Source: Nitrospira sp.
Lineage (GTDB): Bacteria; Nitrospirota; Nitrospiria; Nitrospirales; Nitrospiraceae
Reading direction: 5' to 3'
DNA length: 64,000 bases
NCBI GenBank assembly: GCA_022226955.1
Contig: CP092079.1
Location: 1,074,015-1,138,014 of the forward strand
Below are positions 46,320 through 54,453 of the stretch, piece by piece; positions within the stretch are counted from its first letter, which is position 1, and each line of letters opens with the position of its first letter. Position numbers and translations under genes: made by a program. Under the pieces are notes generated by a model. It searched no databases, was not told the origin of the DNA, and saw only the letters and a program-made list of their open reading frames with translations.

Positions 46320-47315
46320 ATGCTCTTCATCACCAGTCGAATGCCGACACTCAATACGGAGCCGGAACTGAACGCGAACTTCGTCTTCGATCTGCGAAAC
46401 AATTCGTCGAGTCGCGGATTTTTCTGCTGCAATCGGGACAAGAACGGCGCGATTAAAGAACTCGGCAGCAAGAATTTCTTAAGCGCCGTTAAAGAATCGA
46501 AATACCGTCAGGTGCTCATCTATATTCACGGTTTCTCGAATCTTCCTGAAGATGTGTTTACCGATGCGGAGGAATTTCAATCCCTCTGCAACAAGGAGAA
46601 GAACGGTGAGTTGTTGGTGGTTCCCATCATCTGGCCGTGCGATAACGATTTGGGCATCATCAAGGACTATTGGGACGATCAGAAGGCGGCGGACCAAAGC
46701 GCATTTGCGTTCGCCCGCATGTTTCAGAAATTCATGGAGTGGAGGAATTCGTCCGACGCGAATCCCGACGACGATCCCTGCCTCAAACGGATCAACGTCT
46801 TGGCGCATTCCATGGGCAATCGCGTGCTCCGTCAGACGCTCAGTTTGTGGAGGAAGTACCACCAGCCGAGCGGATTACCGCTCCTATTTCGAAATACGTT
46901 TCTGGTCGCCGCGGATATTCTAAACGAATCTCTGCACAAGGGCGCGGCCGGCGAATCGATCAGCCACGCCTCGCGCAATGTCGTGGTGTATTACGCCTCG
47001 GACGATTTGGCGCTTCGTGCGAGCAAGGTTTCGAATCTCAAGAATGCCGAAGCGTCCCGCCGCCTCGGCCATACCGGTCCTGAAGATATGGCCCTGACAC
47101 CCAAGAATGTCTATGCCATCGATTGCGACGACGTGAACACGGCGTACGATCCGCCGAAGGGTCATTCGTATTTCAGATCCGGAAAGAAAAAAGGGCAGCC
47201 CGGGGTGGTGTTCGATCATATTTTTGAAACGGTCCTCACCGGCCGTGTGTTTCCGAACGAGGAGAATAGAAAGTCGAGCATTTTGGAACTGCCTCGATCG
47301 AGGGCCAGAACCTGA
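46320..47315 (+). CDS. DUF900-type alpha/beta hydrolase
   Basis: This 331-residue protein starts at the ATG at 46320, with AAGGAGG nine bases upstream. The strand VLIYIHGFSNLPED and the nucleophile block INVLAHSMGNRVLRQTL (His-Ser-Met-Gly) are typical of DUF900 esterase/lipase-like proteins. A later segment, FRNTFLVAADILNES, fits the same family. The catalytic Asp and His are probably in YYASDDLAL and near DPPKGHSYF or VFDHIFE. No signal peptide. The substrate is unknown. It directly follows the transposase element. Confidence 0.75.
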   Translation: MLFITSRMPTLNTEPELNANFVFDLRNNSSSRGFFCCNRDKNGAIKELGSKNFLSAVKESKYRQVLIYIHGFSNLPEDVFTDAEEFQSLCNKEKNGELLVVPIIWPCDNDLGIIKDYWDDQKAADQSAFAFARMFQKFMEWRNSSDANPDDDPCLKRINVLAHSMGNRVLRQTLSLWRKYHQPSGLPLLFRNTFLVAADILNESLHKGAAGESISHASRNVVVYYASDDLALRASKVSNLKNAEASRRLGHTGPEDMALTPKNVYAIDCDDVNTAYDPPKGHSYFRSGKKKGQPGVVFDHIFETVLTGRVFPNEENRKSSILELPRSRART

Positions 47316-47418
47316 CCGAGACCTCTGCACTGCAAAGCGGTGATCATGCTGATCGGCCCGGCGAAAGTTGCCCTGACGCCGCCCCTCATGGTTGAGCTGG
47401 GGTTGTGATCATGCAGTA

Positions 47419-47465
47419 ATGGGGGCAGCAACTGTCTTGAACATCAAGATAGCTGCTGACCCCAT
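47419..47465. repeat. REP-like hairpin
   Basis: ATGGGG (47419-47424) pairs with CCCCAT (47460-47465). Inside it CAGCA pairs with TGCTG, and CTTGA with TCAAG around ACA, giving an imperfect hairpin of about 47 bases. The outer GGGGTCAG-like edge (read on the minus strand) resembles the ends of the nearby RAYT element. It may be a REP/MITE-type sequence or a terminator-like structure after the hydrolase gene. Confidence 0.5.
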
Positions 47466-47525
47466 ATACCCGAGGGTCTCCGTCTCCAAGACCATCGAGA
47501 GCGCATCTTAGGTCATGCTGTCTCG

Positions 47526-49415
47526 ATGAGTCCGTGCTATGCTGCTCACTATGTGGCTCCTTTCACATCTATGATTAGCGTAATCGTTCCCGTCTTGAAC
47601 GCCGCACGGTTTCTTCCTCAAGTCATCGAGGCTCTTGAAGCACAAGACTTTCCCTCTGCGGAATATGAAGTGCTTCTCATTGACAATGGTTCGAGCGACG
47701 AATCGGTCGCTGTCATGAAGCGGTATAGAAAGGTGCGCCTCCTGCAGGAGGCCAGGCGTGGAGCCTACGTGGCCCGCAACCGCGCCGCGGGAGAGGCCCA
47801 AGGCGATATCCTGGCGTTCACCGACGCAGATCGAGTCGTCGACAAGGGATGGTTGCGCGCGATTCTCGACGGCTTTGCGACAAGTGACGCCGACGTATTG
47901 TTGGGACGGTCGAGGCCCGCCTCCGACTCCGGCTTGGTCGCGTTGCTGGCTGATTATGAGAACGAGAAGGCCGCCTATGTCTGCCAACTTGGCGCTTCGC
48001 GCCAACAATATGCCTATACCGGCAACATGGCCGTGCGGCGCAGGGCCTGGGAGAAATACGGCCCGTTTGTGGAATTACAACGCGGCGCTGATGTCGTCTT
48101 CGTTCGGCGCATCGTCGACTGTGAGCCGCATGGCTGTGTGCGCTATTGTGACGGCATGGCCGATCGCCATCTGGAATTATGTACAAGCCTGGACTACTTT
48201 CGAAAGATGTCTCTGTATGGATCGAGTATTCTGACCTATAGCCGGGTCATCCCGGCCCTCCCGCTCGCAGTGGACGACCACATACGGATTCTGCTCCGCT
48301 GTGTCCACCGACACCACTATTCCCCCTGGCGAACTCTTTGGCTTGGAACGGGTCTCTTGGTCGGTTTGGTCTCGTACAAATCCGGAGCCTGGAGATCGAC
48401 GCTTGAAACAGGACTCCTGCCTTGCCTACTGGACAGCTCCATTTCAAAAAGAAGAGACATGAAACCACCGACAAGCCTCTCTATCGTTATCGAATGGGAG
48501 AATGCGGTGCTCGCCGGCGACGAGAGAGGAAAGGGTGCGCTCCTCAGACTCGCTCACGAAATTCGTACATTCGGCAAGCACCGAAGGGTCGAGGTCATCG
48601 TGGTCTACTATCCTGGCGATGTCGATCCTGTCCCATTGACGCAATTAGTGAGCGACGCATTTCCTCACGGGATGGCCCGGCTATTAACCTGTGACTCGGG
48701 AGACTATTACGAATTAAAGAATGCGGGAGCGAAAACCGCCACGGGCGATATCGTCGCATTTTCAGACAGCGACACCCATGTGGAAGAAGGATGGCTGCGA
48801 CAACTCATCGATCCGTTCTCCGATCCTCGCATCGCCGCCGTGGCAGGCAATTCGTACATTGAATCCTCAACGTTGCTCGGCAAAGCATTCGGCGCGTTCT
48901 GGTTTTTCCCTTCCCGAACGAAGTCAGCGCGGCTTGAGCCGGCGAAAGGAATCTTTGCCAATAATTTTGCGGTCCGCCGTGACATATTCGGCAGGCTTCC
49001 CTTCCAACCTATCCCTGGCACGAATCGCGGGGCCTGCGTCCGCTGGCGCGAACGCATGTCCGACGCGAATCTCACGATAGTTCAAAACCCACTGGCGAGA
49101 ACGGCCCACCCACCCCCAAACGGCGGAACTCATTTTTTCATTCGCGCCTTGACTCACGGGCGCGATGCCATCCTCCTTGCGCGCGACCAAGGTCGCCCCC
49201 TTGAGAGCGGCGTTTTCGGAACGCTGCTGCGGTTCGTGCTCAACTTCGCACGAACGACGATCACCCCCTGGACTCGCCGGGCGGATCTCGGGTTGAGAGC
49301 ATGGGAGATCGTCCCTGTCCTCTTGATTGGATACGTCTACTATGGCACCTATTTCGCCGGGGAGGTCCTGACGTTTCTCCGACCAGAATGGATGAGGCGA
49401 CGGTTCAGAATTTAG
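47526..49415 (+). CDS. tandem family 2 glycosyltransferase
   Basis: This 629-residue protein has two GT2 units. Unit 1: SVIVPVLNAARFLPQVIEAL (strand 1), LIDNGSSDES, and AFTDADRVVDKGW as the DxD nucleotide-sugar motif. Unit 2 starts near residue 320: SLSIVIEWENAVLAGDERGK, ATGDIVAFSDSDTHVEEGW (second DxD) and the acceptor-side MSDANLTIV. A hydrophobic segment near the C-terminus (VPVLLIGYVYYGTYF) and another near 265 suggest membrane association. It would build a glycan with two successive sugars. The start could also be the ATG at 47571 (MISVIV), which matches other GT2 N-termini better; neither has a good ribosome-binding site. No neighbouring sugar genes. Confidence 0.82.
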   Translation: MSPCYAAHYVAPFTSMISVIVPVLNAARFLPQVIEALEAQDFPSAEYEVLLIDNGSSDESVAVMKRYRKVRLLQEARRGAYVARNRAAGEAQGDILAFTDADRVVDKGWLRAILDGFATSDADVLLGRSRPASDSGLVALLADYENEKAAYVCQLGASRQQYAYTGNMAVRRRAWEKYGPFVELQRGADVVFVRRIVDCEPHGCVRYCDGMADRHLELCTSLDYFRKMSLYGSSILTYSRVIPALPLAVDDHIRILLRCVHRHHYSPWRTLWLGTGLLVGLVSYKSGAWRSTLETGLLPCLLDSSISKRRDMKPPTSLSIVIEWENAVLAGDERGKGALLRLAHEIRTFGKHRRVEVIVVYYPGDVDPVPLTQLVSDAFPHGMARLLTCDSGDYYELKNAGAKTATGDIVAFSDSDTHVEEGWLRQLIDPFSDPRIAAVAGNSYIESSTLLGKAFGAFWFFPSRTKSARLEPAKGIFANNFAVRRDIFGRLPFQPIPGTNRGACVRWRERMSDANLTIVQNPLARTAHPPPNGGTHFFIRALTHGRDAILLARDQGRPLESGVFGTLLRFVLNFARTTITPWTRRADLGLRAWEIVPVLLIGYVYYGTYFAGEVLTFLRPEWMRRRFRI

Positions 49416-49537
49416 GATAAGAATGAAGGGATAAGGGGAGCGCGCCAGGTGCCACTGGATTTGAATCGCCTCGCCGGTCGTCTAAGCTATCTCTACCAAT
49501 ATTTGTGAGTCCCTGCATTCCTGCGAGGTTGTTACTG

Positions 49538-49888
49538 ATGGAACTGATCAACAAATCAGACGCGGAAATTCTGGCGATTGCCGACCCAATCATGGACAAT
49601 CTCATGGGGGCTTCGACCGTCATCGACCATGCCCGCCATGTCCGGGACTTTACTGATCGCTTGAAAGCGATCGTGACGAAAGACTACCTGGAGCAGGTCT
49701 GCCGGCAGTACCAAAGCGAGAAGGGGTTCTTCGGACTCAGAACCGCCGTTGCCATTTTCCGTCGCCCTCACTCCATCGCCATTGTCTGGAAGCAGCAGTT
49801 CACCGACTCTCCCGGCGACTACGTCGCTGAAATGGTCTTGGTCCAGCAAGGCTCACGCTACCTCGTCGATCACGTTTTTGTGCTCTGA
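49538..49888 (+). CDS. small hypothetical protein
   Basis: This 116-residue protein starts at the ATG at 49538, with GAGG nine bases upstream. It reads MELINKSDAEILAIADPIMD, then a helical part with RDFTDRLKAIVTKDYLEQVC and a beta-rich end with IAIVWKQQFTDSPGDYVAEM. The mixed helix-then-sheet layout and final VDHVFVL recall NTF2/SnoaL-type small domains, but I cannot confirm this. No signal peptide. Confidence 0.6.
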   Translation: MELINKSDAEILAIADPIMDNLMGASTVIDHARHVRDFTDRLKAIVTKDYLEQVCRQYQSEKGFFGLRTAVAIFRRPHSIAIVWKQQFTDSPGDYVAEMVLVQQGSRYLVDHVFVL

Positions 49889-50060
49889 GACTTCGTGATT
49901 TCCCCGCCTACCGTGCTAACGCACTGACGCCATGAGCTATCGCTTCCACCACTCACCCCATCCACTCACCTTGCCCTTCCGTATAGGCTTATGTAAGGAT
50001 TAGTTCTGTCATTCGACTGACCATCTCATTTCGCCACTACAAACCAAAAGGAGATGCGCT

Positions 50061-50480
50061 ATGGCTCCCAAGATTGACATCCCGGCCATTGTGAAAGTGA
50101 CGAAAGCCGACGACGAATGGAAGAAGCAGCTGTCGCCTGCGGCCTATAAAGTGTTGCGGCATGAGGATACGGAACGAGCCTTTACGAGTCCGCTGCATGA
50201 GAATCACGCCTCCGGCATCTACTACTGCGCGGGCTGCGATCTCCCCGCCTATTCATCGGAACAGAAGTTCGACAGCGGCACCGGCTGGCCCAGCTTCTGG
50301 CAGCCGATCGATCCCACGGTAGTCGAGACGCGCACCGATTCGAAATTCTTCATGACGCGCACGGAAGTTCACTGTGCCCGCTGCGGCGGCCACCAGGGGC
50401 ATATCTTCGACGACGGCCCGAAGCCGACCGGGCTCCGGTACTGCATCAACGGCGTCTCATTGAAATTTATCGCCGGGTAA
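50061..50480 (+). CDS. msrB: peptide-methionine (R)-S-oxide reductase MsrB
   Basis: This 139-residue enzyme repairs the R epimer of methionine sulfoxide in proteins. The MsrB landmarks are present: YYCAGC and HCARCGGHQGHIFDDGP give the two CxxC zinc pairs. FDSGTGWPSFWQP holds the substrate-binding Trp, and RYCINGVSLKF carries the catalytic Cys. There is no signal peptide, so it acts in the cytoplasm. The upstream AAAAGGAGATGC fixes the start. No msrA gene is next to it. Confidence 0.95.
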   Translation: MAPKIDIPAIVKVTKADDEWKKQLSPAAYKVLRHEDTERAFTSPLHENHASGIYYCAGCDLPAYSSEQKFDSGTGWPSFWQPIDPTVVETRTDSKFFMTRTEVHCARCGGHQGHIFDDGPKPTGLRYCINGVSLKFIAG

Positions 50481-50633
50481 TCGCGAGCTCCTTGTTCATC
50501 ATTGTCCATCGTTGAGCTGAACCTTCCCTAGGCTGTTCAACTCGGTACATACTCGCTCCCCCCTATCGAGCGGGTAGCGCCTGTGCCACGATCCAGGTAC
50601 AATCCTTTTCTATCATCTGGAGCCTGTGTCTGT

Positions 50634-51929
50634 ATGTCTCGTTGGTTCTCGTTCAGCAGCCTGTGCCTCTCAAGCCTGACGCTTATCTCCTGCGGGAATG
50701 GCCTTTCGCCGTTCGCCTCAGATACCGACCCCTGCTCCTTGCTCACATCGGCAGAAGCGGCACGCGCATTGGGCGAACCAGCCCAAGAGGGCCAGCGAGC
50801 TGACGCGACAACCTGCGTCTTCAAATCGACCCGCGATAGTGCCAATGCCGTGACCGTGCAGGTGGACGAAACTCCCGGTAAGGACCGGCGGTCCGGATTC
50901 AATAAGGACCGGCTCAGACGCGATAGCGTGCTCGTGTCTGGCCTGGGAGATGGAGCCATTCGAATCGACTCCCCTCCATCTCTGTCGAGATTGACCTTCT
51001 TGCGCGGCGAGAACCTCGTCACGATCATGGTCTCGTCTATTCACGCCAGCAATCTCCCCGCCTCAGTGATGGCCATTGGCAAGAGCGCGGCAGAACGTTA
51101 TGGCGCCACCGTGGCGCCCTCTCCGACTCCACCCGCGTCCACCGTCGCAGCGACCGACTCTTCCATACCCGACCGAAAGTCCGGAACCCAATCGCTCCTG
51201 CATACCTCTCCCGTGACAGCCACACAGACGAGCACTGTCATCGAGTCAGACTCGACTGGCCCGGCCAAAGCTTCAACAATCGACAGCAGCACACTCATAG
51301 GCACTTGGCAGACGCACACGCTCCAAGGCACGACCAAGCATCATTACCTGTTGGTGATCGAGCCGAATCGATCCTGGACGCTCTCGTCCCTGACGCAGTT
51401 CGACGGCGTGCTCGATGCCGAGTCCGGCCGCTGGTCGCTCGACCGTGCCAATACCTTCAAAGGACAATCCTGGAAAGGCACCTACGTTGCAGAGCAACCC
51501 AATTCGTTTGTGACGACCGGCAGCCTCCACAGCACCTGGACCAAACTGGACGGCGATCAGCCTCCCAAGAAAATCCCGGCCGAACTCTGGAACCTGCGGA
51601 ATAACACTTCAAGTGTTCCGGTGTTTCAACTCAAGAGCGTGGATCGCGCTCTGGTGGGAATCTGGGAAAGCGCCGGCACTTATGCCGGAGGGCCGGCGAC
51701 CTTTGTCTGGACGATCAAGCCCTCCGCGGCCACCGATCTGTTCATCATGGACCAAACTCGCGGTACCGTGGTCACGAAGGGCAGCAGCATGCAGTTACAG
51801 CCCACGCAAACGAGGCAGCGCAGTTTGGGTATCGTTGCCGCGCAGGAAGACAGCTTCACCACCAGCGACGGGAAAACCAGCCTCCGCTGGACCCGCCACA
51901 CGCCATCGGAAACACCGCAACCACTTTAG
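50634..51929 (+). CDS. lipoprotein with DUF3558-like N-terminal domain
   Basis: The ATG at 50634 gives a 431-residue protein with lipobox LISC (Cys20). The frame is open further upstream, but that would put 17 extra residues before the signal. The first domain begins DPCSLLTSAEAARALGEPAQ and ends near GLGDGAIRI, which resembles DUF3558-type proteins. A Ser/Thr/Pro linker spans about 160-215. Two related beta-rich modules follow, beginning LIGTWQTHTLQG and LVGIWESAGTYA, like repeated lipocalin-type or DUF-type strands. It is likely a periplasm-facing lipoprotein of unknown role. Confidence 0.7.
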   Translation: MSRWFSFSSLCLSSLTLISCGNGLSPFASDTDPCSLLTSAEAARALGEPAQEGQRADATTCVFKSTRDSANAVTVQVDETPGKDRRSGFNKDRLRRDSVLVSGLGDGAIRIDSPPSLSRLTFLRGENLVTIMVSSIHASNLPASVMAIGKSAAERYGATVAPSPTPPASTVAATDSSIPDRKSGTQSLLHTSPVTATQTSTVIESDSTGPAKASTIDSSTLIGTWQTHTLQGTTKHHYLLVIEPNRSWTLSSLTQFDGVLDAESGRWSLDRANTFKGQSWKGTYVAEQPNSFVTTGSLHSTWTKLDGDQPPKKIPAELWNLRNNTSSVPVFQLKSVDRALVGIWESAGTYAGGPATFVWTIKPSAATDLFIMDQTRGTVVTKGSSMQLQPTQTRQRSLGIVAAQEDSFTTSDGKTSLRWTRHTPSETPQPL

Positions 51930-51977
51930 TCATACCGAGCACGCGCGACACCTCGTGCCCACACAGGGAGCACCACC

Positions 51978-52874
51978 ATGTCCAGCACACATGAGACCAT
52001 CGGATTCGTCGGCGTCGGCCGCATGGGCGCAAACATGGCGCGCCGACTGAAAGACTTCGGCTTTCCGCTCTCGACCGTCTATGACCAACAAACCTCCGTT
52101 GCGGCAGCCTTGGCGAAAGAGCTCGGCTGCCAGGCCGCTGCGGATCCAGCAGCCGTGGCCCAGGCCTCGCAGACCGTGATCACCGTCGTCACCGACGATG
52201 CGGCGATGGATCAGATCTTTGCCATCGATCACCCCGCCAGTCTCCTCACTCATGCGAAGGGCCGGCTCTTTATCAATTGCGCGACCGTGTCTCCGACAAT
52301 TCATCGGCAAGTGGAACAGCGCGTCACCGCGCTCGGCGGCGCATCGGTCGAAGCCTGCATGGCGAGCAGCATCATGCAAGCGCGCCAGGGCACGCTCTAT
52401 CTGATGTGCGCCGGACGGCGCATGGCGTTCGAACGGGCCAAGCCCATGCTGCAAACCTTGGGAAGCACCGTCCGCTATGTCGGCGCCAGCGGCACCGCGG
52501 CGGAGGTCAAGGCGCTGGTGAATATGGTGATGAACTGCAATACCGCGGCGCTGGCGGAAGGATTGGGATTAGGCCAGGCGCTTGGATTAGATCTGACGAT
52601 GCTCCGCGAGGTGTTCAGCCAAACCGGCGCGAATTCGCGCGTGCTGGAAACCGATGGCGAGGACATGCAACAGCGCGCGCACGATTGTTATTTTTCCGCG
52701 GCTCATGCCGCGAAAGATTCCGGCATCGCGGTGGCGCTGGGGCAGACGGCGGGACTCACGCTCCCGGTGGCTGGCGCGACGCTGGCACAATACCAACGAT
52801 TGGTAGAACGCGGAAACGGCGAGCTGGATAAGTCGGCCATCGCCGAACTCACCTTCAAAGACCGACTGGGTTAG
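51978..52874 (+). CDS. 3-hydroxyisobutyrate dehydrogenase-like oxidoreductase
   Basis: This 298-residue beta-hydroxyacid dehydrogenase has the Rossmann motif IGFVGVGRMGANMARRL (residues 8-24) for NAD(P). The substrate-binding segment CMASSIMQARQGTLYLM follows near 131, and the catalytic Lys is in EVKALVNMVMN near 175. The family oxidises 3-hydroxyisobutyrate or reduces tartronate or succinic semialdehyde; the motif ASSIMQARQGTL does not settle which. GGGAG lies upstream of the ATG. It converges with the receiver gene, overlapping by 4 bases. Confidence 0.85.
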   Translation: MSSTHETIGFVGVGRMGANMARRLKDFGFPLSTVYDQQTSVAAALAKELGCQAAADPAAVAQASQTVITVVTDDAAMDQIFAIDHPASLLTHAKGRLFINCATVSPTIHRQVEQRVTALGGASVEACMASSIMQARQGTLYLMCAGRRMAFERAKPMLQTLGSTVRYVGASGTAAEVKALVNMVMNCNTAALAEGLGLGQALGLDLTMLREVFSQTGANSRVLETDGEDMQQRAHDCYFSAAHAAKDSGIAVALGQTAGLTLPVAGATLAQYQRLVERGNGELDKSAIAELTFKDRLG

Positions 52875-53305
52875 GAAGCGACTCCGGACTTCGGCTCAAA
52901 CGCCGCAAGCACATCGCGGACTTTCGACGCTAGAATAGAAGGAGAATAGGGCTTCTTCAACATCCACCCACCCATGACTCCCTCAAAATTCGCGTACGAT
53001 ACTAGACCTGACACAAACAAGACCGGCAACTCCGGCCGCTGAATGCGCAACAGATGGGCCAACTGCGGCCCGGACATCTTTGGCATCACGATATCCGCCA
53101 CCAACATCGACACTTGATCGTCGTATTCATCGAACAGTGTCAGCGCCTGTTCTCCATTTTCCGCATACAGCACCTGAAAGCCATGGAACTCCAACATCTG
53201 GCCGGTTACATGGCACACGGCGGGATCGTCATCGACAACCAGAATTTTCCCGCACCCTGCAGGTGTTCCCGCCGCAACGGATTGCGGCATATCTGAACCA
53301 GTCAT
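52871..53305 (-). CDS. single-domain response regulator (receiver only)
   Basis: The ATG at 53303-53305 follows AAGGAGG and gives 144 residues. The receiver domain carries ILVVDDDP (acidic pair), LVADIVMPKMSGP (phosphoacceptor Asp), LFVSG (Ser) and LKKPYSP (Lys). There is no output domain, so it may act by protein contact, for instance in chemotaxis or a phosphorelay. Its partner kinase is not adjacent; the hybrid kinase 4 kb away is a candidate only by proximity. Confidence 0.88.
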   Translation of the reverse strand: MTGSDMPQSVAAGTPAGCGKILVVDDDPAVCHVTGQMLEFHGFQVLYAENGEQALTLFDEYDDQVSMLVADIVMPKMSGPQLAHLLRIQRPELPVLFVSGLVSYANFEGVMGGWMLKKPYSPSILASKVRDVLAAFEPKSGVAS

Positions 53306-53384
53306 GCACCCTCCTTGAATAAACCGCTCCAGGTGTACCATGGAATCAATGCCCGACCAAGGACAAGGCAGGTTTCGGCAGGCG

Positions 53385-53903
53385 CTACTCTATCCCAGTA
53401 AATAGACGCCAGAGGCTGATTGCCATCCACAGCGCCAAGGCGACGAGTCCCAGCAGCAACAGGACTGTTCCACCGACGATGCCTGCGACATAGGCCCAAT
53501 CGATATGCGTGCTTCTGGCGGCTTGCGTCGCGGCCTGGCGCAGCAGCTCCGCATTCCGGCTGTTGCTCCGGAACCAGACAGAAAAGAGATCGCCGAGAAT
53601 CGGCACGGCCCCGATCGCCCCGTTGATCAGCAGATTGAGACTCATGCGGGTGAGAACGATGCGCGGCACGCCCAGGCGCGCGGCCATTCCCAAAATGATT
53701 GTCCCAATGAAATTCGCCAGCACATCGCCGATACCGGGTATCAGTCCGATCAGCGGGTCCAGGCCGAGATACAGGGATGTGCCGGGAATCTTCACCGTGG
53801 TATCCAGCGCCTTCGCCAGTAATTCCGCGGCTCCGACTAATGCCTGGCGGCGGACCGTCTCGTCTATAGGCGGTTGCGAGGGGCGGCTCGATGGATCATT
53901 CAT
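53385..53903 (-). CDS. DUF4112 membrane protein
   Basis: The ATG overlapping the end of the upstream gene (53903) gives 172 residues. The core GLDPLIGLIPGIGDVL and NGAIGAVPILGDLFSVWFRS are the twin motifs of DUF4112. A hydrophobic hairpin lies in the middle (about 55-80), and another membrane segment is near the C-terminus (VGGTVLLLLGLVALALWMAI). Function unknown. It is translationally coupled to the CoA-binding protein gene upstream. Confidence 0.88.
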   Translation of the reverse strand: MNDPSSRPSQPPIDETVRRQALVGAAELLAKALDTTVKIPGTSLYLGLDPLIGLIPGIGDVLANFIGTIILGMAARLGVPRIVLTRMSLNLLINGAIGAVPILGDLFSVWFRSNSRNAELLRQAATQAARSTHIDWAYVAGIVGGTVLLLLGLVALALWMAISLWRLFTGIE

Positions 53904-54312
53904 GCGACCGCCAGGCCGCATGAGCTTTCAGCCAACAGCGATTCATCACGACCGCGAGACCGGCGTCGCGCGCGCGCTGCGCCGCGGCTTCATTAACAAC
54001 CCCTTCTTGCATCCACACGGCTTTCGCGCCACATGCAATCGCTTCTTCGACGATCGGCAAGACCTCTTCCGACTTCCGAAAAATATCGACCAGATCGATA
54101 GGACCGGGCACAGCGGTGAGTGACGGATAGACCTGCTCACCAATGATCGTCTGTTCATTGGGATTCACCGGAATGACCCGGTAACCTTGAGCTTTCATGT
54201 AGGACGCCACATGATTGGACGCGCGCGCGGGATTCGCCGACGCACCGACCACGGCAATCGTCCGGCACGCTTCCAAAACCTGTCGAATAATATCGCCTTC
54301 AGAAATAATCAT
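53896..54312 (-). CDS. CoA-binding domain protein, YccU type
   Basis: This 138-residue Rossmann-fold protein has TIAVVGASANPARASNHVAS, the CoA-binding loop, and GAKAVWMQEGVVNEAAAQRA and GLAVVMNRCWLKAHA, both typical of the CoA_binding_2 family. It would bind coenzyme A or a related nucleotide; the biological role is unclear. It overlaps the DUF4112 gene by 8 bases. Confidence 0.9.
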   Translation of the reverse strand: MIISEGDIIRQVLEACRTIAVVGASANPARASNHVASYMKAQGYRVIPVNPNEQTIIGEQVYPSLTAVPGPIDLVDIFRKSEEVLPIVEEAIACGAKAVWMQEGVVNEAAAQRARDAGLAVVMNRCWLKAHAAWRSHE

Positions 54313-54453
54313 GGTTCCACCCTACCATGAGTTGTGGTCCGCAGAAAATGGGTGAAAGGAACGGCCCCTTGACGACATATCCCGGATAGGTCATATCACC
54401 TGCGCTCTGGATCGCATTGATCCACCGTGACAGGCTTGACGATGGAGGCTCCC

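Noticed and set aside
49440-49480. A tRNA-like stretch containing TTTGAATCGCC, resembling a T-arm.
   Set aside because: No acceptor stem, anticodon arm or correct T-stem pairing could be formed.
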